Below are positions 1 to 5,669 of a stretch of 6,566 bases of DNA, one piece after another; positions within the stretch are counted from its first letter, which is position 1; every line of letters begins with the position of its first letter. This DNA is from Cyclobacteriaceae bacterium. Lineage in GTDB: Bacteria; Bacteroidota; Bacteroidia; Cytophagales; Cyclobacteriaceae. The notes under the pieces are model-generated. The model was not told the origin of the DNA, did no database searches, and saw only the letters and a program-made list of their open reading frames with translations. A program made the position numbers and the translations under genes. Location: positions 1 to 6,566 of the forward strand of contig DAOVVI010000091.1 in the NCBI GenBank assembly GCA_030637245.1, written 5' to 3'.

Positions 1-624
1 AATGCTGAGTTGGAAAAGGCTGCCGAGAATCCTGAAGTTACTTTCCAGCCAATGATGTGCCAGCATTGCAACAATGCTCCATGTGAGACAGTTTGCCCGG
101 TTGCTGCAACAACTCATAGTACTGAAGGGCTTAACCAGATGGTTTATAACAGATGTATCGGGACAAGATACTGTGCCAATAACTGCCCTTACAAAGTAAG
201 AAGATTTAATTGGTTTAAATATCATGACAATTCCAATTATCCTGACAACTCGTCAATGAATAATGATTTAGGTAAAATGGTACTTAATCCTGATGTGACT
301 GTTCGATCAAGAGGAGTCATGGAAAAATGTTCATTTTGTGTGCAGAGAATCCAGTATAGTAAGCTGGAAGCAAAGAAAAGTGGAAGAAGAGTTGAAGATG
401 GTGAAGTGACCACTGCTTGTGCAGGCGCTTGTCCGACAGATGCTATTGTATTCGGGGATATCAGAGATCCTCAAAGCAGCATTTCCAAATTACTCCAGGT
501 GAAGGATAAAGGAGATAAGCAGGAAATCCACGAACACAGAGCATATAATGTGCTTGAGGAAATAAATGTAAAGCCAAATATTTGGTATTTGGCAAAGGTT
601 AGAAATAAAGAAGAAAACGCATAA
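1..624 (+). CDS. actB: ActB, iron-sulfur subunit of alternative complex III (3' part)
   Basis: The 5' end is cut off. The frame is open from base 1 and gives the last 207 residues; the TTG at 10 is internal, not a start. The fragment is the ferredoxin-like part of ActB, the peripheral subunit carrying FeS clusters. Numbering from the first visible residue, cysteine sets are C20, C23, C28, C32P; then C52, C58, C62P; then C110, C113, C140, C144P. The middle set reads [12 protein letters not shown], with Thr55 where NrfC/PsrB-type proteins have the second Cys of a CxxCxxCxxxCP motif. ActB is reported to hold three [4Fe-4S] and one [3Fe-4S] cluster, so Thr55 probably marks the three-iron site. 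A further cysteine set and the molybdopterin-oxidoreductase-like N-terminal domain (without cofactor in this family) should lie upstream. The C-terminal stretch around residues 180-203 ([16 protein letters not shown]) is typical of the family end. Five nt separate it from actC. Family assignment is secure from motifs plus neighbours. Confidence 0.93.
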   Translation, partial: NAELEKAAENPEVTFQPMMCQHCNNAPCETVCPVAATTHSTEGLNQMVYNRCIGTRYCANNCPYKVRRFNWFKYHDNSNYPDNSSMNNDLGKMVLNPDVTVRSRGVMEKCSFCVQRIQYSKLEAKKSGRRVEDGEVTTACAGACPTDAIVFGDIRDPQSSISKLLQVKDKGDKQEIHEHRAYNVLEEINVKPNIWYLAKVRNKEENA

Positions 625-629
625 TCTAT

Positions 630-2003
630 ATGGAAGTTGTTTCATCCGTACGTACACCATTAGTTACCGGTGCGAAAACTTTAGGTGACGTTACCCAGGA
701 TATTTGTGTAAGGGTAGAAGCGAAGCCGCCAAAAACATGGTTTTTAGCTATCTCAGTTTCACTTTCACTTTTGGCTATCGGTACTTACACCTTATTTTTT
801 ACAGTGTGGGATGGTATCGGTGTCTGGGGTTTGAATAAGACCGTGGGCTGGGCCTGGGATATCACCAATTTCGTATGGTGGGTTGGTATCGGACATGCAG
901 GCACGCTGATTTCCGCTATCCTGTTACTTTTCAGACAAAAATGGAGAATGTCCATTAACCGTGCGGCAGAGGCGATGACCATTTTTGCGGTGATTTGCGC
1001 TGCGTTTTTTCCATTGGTACACATGGGAAGACTTTGGTTGGGATTCTATTGGGTATTTCCACTTCCAAATACTTTCGGGTCTCTTTGGGTAAACTTCAAT
1101 AGCCCGCTGCTCTGGGACGTATTTGCAATCTCGACATATTTTACCGTATCATTAGTTTTCTGGTATATAGGTTTAATACCTGATTTTGCTACAATCAGAG
1201 ACAGGGCCAAAAATAAGGTTTCGGCAGCAATTTATGGCGCTTTAAGTTTTGGATGGATCGGTAGCGCAAAAGACTGGTCGAGATTTGAGTCTGTTTCATT
1301 AATATTAGCCGGTTTGGCTACCCCTCTTGTACTTTCAGTACATACTATTGTATCCTTTGATTTTGCGACTTCAGTGATCCCCGGATGGCATACAACAATT
1401 TTCCCGCCGTATTTTGTGGCAGGAGCTGTTTTCTCTGGTTTCGCCATGGTATTGACACTATTGTTAATTACCAGAAAAGTGTACAAGCTGGAAGATTATA
1501 TTACGATTCAACATATAGAGTATATGAACATCATTATCATCGTGACAGGTTCTATTGTAGGTATTGCCTACCTGACCGAACTTTTCATGGCATGGTATTC
1601 CGGCGTTCCGGCAGAGCAGTATGCCTTTCTTAACAGGGCAACAGGGCCTTATTGGTGGGCATATGCAACTATGATGACATGCAATGTAGTTACACCTCAA
1701 CTTTTTTGGTTCAAGAAAATCAGAACCAGTTTGTGGGCTACGTTTGTGCTTTCGATTGTAGTGAACATTGGAATGTGGTTCGAAAGGTTTGTAATTATTG
1801 TGACTTCACTTCATAGGGATTACTTACCGAGTAGCTGGGCAATGTTCTATCCTACATTTTATGACATTGGAGATTACTTATTCACTTTCGGATTTTTCTT
1901 TACGGCATTTTTCTTATTTGCAAAATTCTTCCCTGTGATAAACATGGCTGAAGTAAAAAGTATTATTAAATCTACCTCATCATCAGATAAAGCTTTAAAA
2001 TAA
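630..2003 (+). CDS. actC: ActC, NrfD/PsrC-like quinol-oxidising membrane subunit of alternative complex III
   Basis: 457 residues with about ten hydrophobic helices (roughly 36-58, 80-101, 113-133, 158-182, 221-241, 262-283, 298-320, 341-360, 367-391, 415-436), as expected for the NrfD/PsrC family. Family-like motifs include GHAGTLISA (88-96), HMGRLW (131-136), [11 protein letters not shown] (236-246) and NIGMWFERF (379-387). Polar residues inside membrane stretches, such as H131, H238, D244, E385 and R386, are candidates for menaquinol binding and proton handling near the periplasmic face. That role is known for ActC/PsrC in general; the specific residues are my inference. ActC sits next to ActB, to which it passes electrons. 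The ATG at 630 lies 5 nt after the actB stop with no Shine-Dalgarno sequence, which is normal for Bacteroidota. The length matches known ActC proteins and nothing appears truncated. Confidence 0.95.
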   Translation: MEVVSSVRTPLVTGAKTLGDVTQDICVRVEAKPPKTWFLAISVSLSLLAIGTYTLFFTVWDGIGVWGLNKTVGWAWDITNFVWWVGIGHAGTLISAILLLFRQKWRMSINRAAEAMTIFAVICAAFFPLVHMGRLWLGFYWVFPLPNTFGSLWVNFNSPLLWDVFAISTYFTVSLVFWYIGLIPDFATIRDRAKNKVSAAIYGALSFGWIGSAKDWSRFESVSLILAGLATPLVLSVHTIVSFDFATSVIPGWHTTIFPPYFVAGAVFSGFAMVLTLLLITRKVYKLEDYITIQHIEYMNIIIIVTGSIVGIAYLTELFMAWYSGVPAEQYAFLNRATGPYWWAYATMMTCNVVTPQLFWFKKIRTSLWATFVLSIVVNIGMWFERFVIIVTSLHRDYLPSSWAMFYPTFYDIGDYLFTFGFFFTAFFLFAKFFPVINMAEVKSIIKSTSSSDKALK

Positions 2004-2531
2004 ATGGCGACAGATAATGAATATATTGTAGGTGTTTACGGAGATGATGATATCCTGCTAAAGGCTGTGAAAAGCATTAGGGAAGCAGGTGTCAAAATTC
2101 ATGAGGTTTTTTCTCCTTTTCCAATTCATGGCATTGATGAAGCGCTTGGTTATAAACGTTCACGATTACCTCAAGCTGCCTTTGCATTTGGCGCTCTTGG
2201 TTTAGCATTAGCATTGATCATGCAATACTGGATGATGGGTTATGACTGGCAAATGATCATAGGAGGAAAGGATTTTGCTTCATTACCACCATTTGTTCCG
2301 GTCGCGTTCGAGTTGACGGTTCTATTGAGTGCACTTGGAATGGTGGCTACATTTATAATAGCCAGTGATCTGAAACCTTATAAAAAACCAAAGATTTTCG
2401 ATATCAGGACTACTGATGATAAGCTTGTGATTGCTATTGATTTGGCTGACAATAAATTGACAAAGAAAGAGATCGGTGAAATTGTTGAAAAAACAGGTGC
2501 TGAGGAGGTAAACGAAAAAAGTTTCGAATAA
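2004..2531 (+). CDS. actD: ActD, small membrane subunit of alternative complex III (DUF3341 family)
   Basis: 175 residues: a soluble N-terminal domain (1-55), two membrane helices (about 57-77 and 99-120) and a soluble charged C-terminal tail. The segment VYGDDDILLKAVK (11-23) followed by SPFPIHGID (37-45), and the PPFVPVAFELTVL stretch (95-107) leading into the second helix, are characteristic of ActD/DUF3341. ActD has no metal or haem motif. In known ACIII structures it contacts the two large membrane subunits and has no assigned redox role. Its ATG directly follows the actC TAA with zero spacing, which suggests translation coupled to actC. The C-terminal region (about 131-172) alternates beta-like and helical segments, and its function is not evident from sequence. 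Confidence 0.92.
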   Translation: MATDNEYIVGVYGDDDILLKAVKSIREAGVKIHEVFSPFPIHGIDEALGYKRSRLPQAAFAFGALGLALALIMQYWMMGYDWQMIIGGKDFASLPPFVPVAFELTVLLSALGMVATFIIASDLKPYKKPKIFDIRTTDDKLVIAIDLADNKLTKKEIGEIVEKTGAEEVNEKSFE

Positions 2532-2542
2532 ATGAGATTGAA

Positions 2543-3169
2543 ATGATTAAAGCTAAATTTCATAATATATTACTCATCATACTGGGCATATCTTTGTGGT
2601 CTTGCAAAGCAAAGGATGAATTCCAGGGATTGGAATATGCTCCAAATATGTATCATTCTGTCCCTTATGATGGATTGAGCCAGATAACTGATGAAGATCA
2701 GGGAAAATGGCTGAGCAACAGGGAAGATGGTTTGGGTGAGTATTATAATACAAATCCCAACAATCCTTATTATATGAATATGCGCGAACCTGTCGCCAAT
2801 ACTGTGAAAAGAAGCGAGAATGGTTATCTGCCTTATAGAATTCATAAGGATAGCGCTGAATATGCCGGAAGAGTTTTGATAAATCCAATCGATCCTACAA
2901 CGGAAATACTTGCTGAAGGTAAAGCACTTTATGAAGTTTACTGTACTACTTGTCATGGAGAAAAAGGGCAGGGTGATGGACTCGTTGGAAAAGTATTTAT
3001 GGGAGTGCCTGCATATAATTTAGGTAGAGTTAAAGAATTACCGGAAGGGCAGATTTTCCATACAATTACACATGGAAGAGGTCGAATGATATCTCATGCA
3101 TCGCAAGTGTCGGTGGATGAGCGATGGAAAATCACTCATTATGTTCGAGTATTACAAAATCAAAACTAA
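2543..3169 (+). CDS. actE: ActE, lipid-anchored monohaem cytochrome c subunit of alternative complex III
   Basis: 208 residues. Residues 1-20 form a short positively charged and hydrophobic signal ending in LWSC, so Cys21 is the likely lipidation site. Trp at position -2 of the lipobox is unusual, but SC before a charged stretch (CKAKDE) fits Bacteroidota lipoproteins. A linker containing YAPNMYHSVPY (32-42) and the MREPVANTVKR region (80-90), both seen in ActE proteins, precedes one cytochrome c domain. Its haem site is CTTCH at 134-138. Met182, in GRGRMISH, is the likely second axial ligand, and the final helix carries W195. The protein should sit on the periplasmic side of the inner membrane and relay electrons from ACIII towards the oxidase. 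The ATG at 2543 is 11 nt after actD and is chosen because it gives the complete signal peptide. A four-codon mini-ORF overlaps this start. Confidence 0.94.
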   Translation: MIKAKFHNILLIILGISLWSCKAKDEFQGLEYAPNMYHSVPYDGLSQITDEDQGKWLSNREDGLGEYYNTNPNNPYYMNMREPVANTVKRSENGYLPYRIHKDSAEYAGRVLINPIDPTTEILAEGKALYEVYCTTCHGEKGQGDGLVGKVFMGVPAYNLGRVKELPEGQIFHTITHGRGRMISHASQVSVDERWKITHYVRVLQNQN

Positions 3170-3189
3170 GACTAACTTATTAGATCATC

Positions 3190-4452
3190 ATGTCTGAAGA
3201 TAAATTTGTTTTTACCACTGATATTCAAAAGAAGCTATTGATCACCAAGCTTGTTGGTATAGTCCTGGTAGTGATAGGTATTTTAATAGTTGCATTTGGA
3301 GGTCACGGCCAAGAAGAAGCTGAAACTGTTGGACATCATTTTCATTGGTTGCACAGAATTTGGGTTAATCTGTGGATTAACAACATTTATTTTTTAGGGA
3401 TTTCGCTCACCGGTGTTTTATTTCTTGCGATTCAATATGCTTCGCAAGCAGGTTGGTCTGCGTACATCAACCGGATTCCGGAAGCTTTCGGCGGCTGGCT
3501 ATATGTTGCTTTTGGACTGACATTGGTAATCTTCGGGCTGACAAATTTTGCGGGGCCTGCTCATTTTCATATTTTTCATTGGTTAGATAGCTCGCTTTAT
3601 ATTGAAGGAGGTGAAAACTATGACGCCATCATTGCGGCAAAGCAAGGATACCTGAATCTTACGTTCTTCCTTATAAGGATGGTTGCTTATTTCGTGCTTT
3701 GGATCATGATGTTCCGGTTTATTCGAAATGAATCCTTAAAAGAAGATGTTTATGGAGGTGTCAACCATTGGAGAAAATTGAGAGTTTATTCTACTTTTTT
3801 CATAATTATTTTTGCAATAACATCTTCTACATCAGCCTGGGATTGGGTACTTTCTATCGACACTCATTGGTTCAGCACTATGTTTGGCTGGTATGTATTT
3901 TCAAGCTGGTTCGTAGCAAGTCTTTCTGCAATTACTTTAACTATCGTGTGGCTTCGGGAACAGGGTTATCTCATGCAATTAAACTCAAGTCATCTTCATG
4001 ATCTTGGGAAATATATATTTGCTTTCAGTATTTTCTGGGCTTATTTATGGTTCTCTCAGTTTATGTTGATTTATTATGCCAACATTCCTGAAGAAACAGT
4101 TTACTTCCTCGAAAGATTAAAAAGTGGCCAGTATGCCTGGGTATTTTTTATTAATATAATATTAAACTTTATCTTCCCATTTTTAGTTCTAATGACCAGG
4201 GATTCTAAAAGGCACACAATCTTTTTGAAAATTGTTTGCGCTGTTATCTTAGTTGGCCATTGGTTTGACTTTTATCTTATGATCACTCCGGGAACATTAG
4301 GAGAAAATGGAGGATTTGGATTCATTGAAATTGGTATGGCTGTAATTTTCGCAGTTGGTTTTATATATGTTGTATTGCGTGCCTTAGCCAAGGCGCCTTT
4401 AGTAGCTCGAAATCATCCTATGATGGAGGAAAGTCTTCACCATCATATTTAG
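3190..4452 (+). CDS. actF: ActF, second large membrane subunit of alternative complex III
   Basis: 420 residues with about ten hydrophobic helices (approximately 19-37, 66-86, 102-120, 155-178, 198-214, 231-254, 273-297, 317-336, 345-365, 376-398). ActF is distantly related in fold to ActC, but the NrfD signature motifs are not evident. Family-typical motifs are SAWDWVLSIDTHWFSTMFGW (215-234), GKYIFAFSIFWAYLWFSQF (273-291), NIPEE (298-302) and GHWFDFYLMITPG (356-368). Membrane-embedded charged residues such as D218, D224, H226, H357 and D360 are candidates for a proton path, a proposed role of ActC/ActF-type subunits. The N-terminal loop after helix 1 is rich in His and Glu (about 39-55), and the protein ends in HHH followed by Ile. 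It starts 20 nt after actE without a Shine-Dalgarno sequence and closes the act gene set. Confidence 0.93.
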   Translation: MSEDKFVFTTDIQKKLLITKLVGIVLVVIGILIVAFGGHGQEEAETVGHHFHWLHRIWVNLWINNIYFLGISLTGVLFLAIQYASQAGWSAYINRIPEAFGGWLYVAFGLTLVIFGLTNFAGPAHFHIFHWLDSSLYIEGGENYDAIIAAKQGYLNLTFFLIRMVAYFVLWIMMFRFIRNESLKEDVYGGVNHWRKLRVYSTFFIIIFAITSSTSAWDWVLSIDTHWFSTMFGWYVFSSWFVASLSAITLTIVWLREQGYLMQLNSSHLHDLGKYIFAFSIFWAYLWFSQFMLIYYANIPEETVYFLERLKSGQYAWVFFINIILNFIFPFLVLMTRDSKRHTIFLKIVCAVILVGHWFDFYLMITPGTLGENGGFGFIEIGMAVIFAVGFIYVVLRALAKAPLVARNHPMMEESLHHHI

Positions 4453-4464
4453 AGTTACTTTCGA

Positions 4465-4495
4465 TTAAGTACATCACGGTTTTCCGTGAGCTTAA
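4465..4495 (+). terminator. Possible attenuating hairpin between actF and coxB
   Basis: A perfect 6-bp stem TCACGG/CCGTGA (4474-4479 with 4484-4489) closes a TTTT loop. It is extended by an outer 5-bp stem TTAAG/CTTAA (4465-4469 with 4491-4495) across an asymmetric internal loop (TACA against G). It begins 12 nt after the actF stop. The following sequence (ATAATTGTTTTG) contains T residues but no continuous U-run, so it is a weak intrinsic terminator at best. It could partly reduce read-through into cox, or protect the 3' end of an act transcript. The pairing is visible in the sequence; the function is inferred. Confidence 0.35.
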
Positions 4496-4557
4496 ATAAT
4501 TGTTTTGTGAGGTAGGGATTGGTAGGTCTGAATGACTCTATGAATTCCTGTGTTCAC

Positions 4558-4592
4558 GCTTAAAAAGTTTAAAAAGTATAGCTTAAAAAATT
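4558..4592 (+). promoter_or_regulatory. A/T-rich leader with repeated TTAAAAA upstream of coxB
   Basis: TTAAAAA occurs three times (4560, 4569, 4583) immediately before the coxB ATG, twice as GCTTAAAAA (4558 and 4581). There is no Shine-Dalgarno sequence. Bacteroidota commonly initiate translation from A-rich, unstructured leaders, so this is best read as the coxB translation-initiation region. The in-frame TAA at 4584-4586 shows that coxB cannot start upstream of 4593. Confidence 0.4.
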
Positions 4593-5639
4593 ATGATTGG
4601 ATTTTCGATTGCAATCGGGGTATTTCTCGTCCTCGCCATTCTGCTTTTGATTTTCAGACTTCACACATTGGTTAATGTGATGAAACAGTCTGATGAAAAA
4701 ATAGGAAGTGGTTTTAACAAGACCAATGCTATGATAGGCATGGTATTTATGGTTTTAAGTTTTATTCTACTATTCTGGTATTCTATAAAAAATTTCCATA
4801 TCTATCAGTTACCAATTGCTTCAGAACACGGCGTTCTCACTGATAGAATGTTTTGGATTACCACGGCGATTACAGGAGTGGTTTTTATCATTACCCAATT
4901 TCTTCTTTTTTATTTTGCATATAAATATCAGCATAGTTCAAAGCGAAAGGCGCTGTATTTTCCAGATAACAACAAGCTTGAACTTATTTGGACCATTGTC
5001 CCTTCCATTGTCCTGACTTCACTGGTTGTTTATGGACTTATTGTTTGGAATAAAGTAATGTCTCCCGCACCTGAAAATGCTGAAGTAATAGAAATCATGG
5101 GATATCAGTTTGCGTGGAGGGTACGATATCCTGGGAAGGACGAGACTTTAGGAGCATATGATTTCAGGAAAATTGATGCGACAAATGAATTTGGCCTGGA
5201 CTTGACTGATCGTGCAGCTTTCGATGATTTCACACCTCGCGAATTACATTTGCCTAAAGACCAACCCGTTGAATTCAGAATTAGAGCCCGGGATGTGATA
5301 CATAGTGTATTTGCTCCCCATTTCAGATTAAAGATGGACGCGGTGCCCGGAATGCCTACAAGATTCTGGTTTGTGCCCACAAAATCAACTGCAGAAATGA
5401 GGATTGAAACCGGCAATCCGGAATTTAATTATGAAATAGCATGTACTGAAGTTTGTGGAATGGGTCATTTTTCCATGAGGTTATTGGTGGTAGTCGATGA
5501 ACCGGAAGAATATGAAAAATGGAAAGCAGAACAAGTTCCCTGGCTAACAAAAAATCCTGAATATATCGCCCAGGTTCCGGAAAACTTAAAGGAACTGGCA
5601 ATGATCAAATCACAGATTGAAACAACAACATTAAACTGA
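4593..5639 (+). CDS. coxB: Cytochrome c oxidase subunit II (CuA subunit)
   Basis: 348 residues. The C-terminal cupredoxin domain has the full CuA ligand set: H237 (DVIHSVF) and C284, C288, H292, M295 within CTEVCGMGHFSM. E286 corresponds to the usual main-chain copper/Mg-site glutamate. The membrane part shows about four hydrophobic segments (1-21, 46-65, 86-110, 132-153) rather than the classical two; LELIWTIVPSIVL (129-141) is the standard second helix of COX II. The motif before the CuA domain reads GYQFAW (170-175) where mitochondrial and proteobacterial proteins have QWYW, so Phe173 replaces the Trp known as the electron entry point. There is no CxxCH, so no fused cytochrome c as in caa3 oxidases. 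The tail (300-348) is charged and hydrophilic. An in-frame stop 6 nt upstream of the ATG fixes the start. It receives electrons from a cytochrome c, probably an ACIII subunit. Confidence 0.95.
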   Translation: MIGFSIAIGVFLVLAILLLIFRLHTLVNVMKQSDEKIGSGFNKTNAMIGMVFMVLSFILLFWYSIKNFHIYQLPIASEHGVLTDRMFWITTAITGVVFIITQFLLFYFAYKYQHSSKRKALYFPDNNKLELIWTIVPSIVLTSLVVYGLIVWNKVMSPAPENAEVIEIMGYQFAWRVRYPGKDETLGAYDFRKIDATNEFGLDLTDRAAFDDFTPRELHLPKDQPVEFRIRARDVIHSVFAPHFRLKMDAVPGMPTRFWFVPTKSTAEMRIETGNPEFNYEIACTEVCGMGHFSMRLLVVVDEPEEYEKWKAEQVPWLTKNPEYIAQVPENLKELAMIKSQIETTTLN

Positions 5640-5669
5640 CAGTAGTCAAATAAACTAAAAACATTATAT

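Larger units (their letters stand above)
4453..4592 (+). other. 140-nt act/cox intergenic region
   Basis: This is the longest gene-free stretch in the window and the only sizeable break between act and cox genes. No credible ORF fits: the ATG at 4532 stops after three codons. The region holds an imperfect hairpin near its start (4465-4495), a GT-rich unpaired middle and an A/T-rich leader before coxB. The 7-mer GCTTAAA occurs three times (4490, 4558, 4581). A Bacteroidota-style promoter (TTTG, about 19-20 nt, TAnnTTTG) is matched only poorly: TAGGTCTG at 4523-4530 resembles the -7 box, but only ATTG (4499-4502) stands at the right distance. I therefore do not call a promoter separately. Confidence 0.7.

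Noticed and set aside
10..624. TTG at 10 as a true gene start
   Set aside because: The frame is open to base 1, and the sequence is the middle of ActB, with conserved cluster motifs beginning a few residues later; the gene clearly starts upstream of the window.
1..624. Formate dehydrogenase, NrfC or polysulfide reductase subunit instead of ActB
   Set aside because: The cluster motifs are shared with those families, but the CIGTRYC variant, the C-terminal sequence and the following actC-actD-actE-actF order specify alternative complex III.
785..1024. Antisense ORFs within actC, actE and coxB, and the antisense ORF at 5855-6121 in coxA
   Set aside because: They lie opposite strongly conserved genes, have no recognisable motifs, and are explained as shadows of the coding strand.
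2260..2270. AGGAGG inside actD as an internal ribosome binding site
   Set aside because: No ATG or other plausible start follows at a suitable distance; it encodes the Gly-Gly-Lys stretch of the loop between the two helices.
3605..3655. Perfect Shine-Dalgarno-like GAAGGAGGTG followed by an ATG at 3620 inside actF
   Set aside because: The ATG is out of the actF frame and gives only 11 codons (stop at 3653-3655). The GGAGGT arises from the codons for Glu-Gly-Gly-Glu, and real starts in this window do not use Shine-Dalgarno sequences.
4499..4530. Bacteroidota-type promoter for coxB (ATTG ... TAGGTCTG)
   Set aside because: Each box departs from TTTG/TAnnTTTG by one base, and the better TTTG at 4504-4507 sits at the wrong spacing; the match is too weak to call in an AT-rich gap.
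4593..5639. caa3-type oxidase with a cytochrome c domain fused to subunit II
   Set aside because: CoxB has no CxxCH motif anywhere and ends about 50 residues after the CuA ligands.
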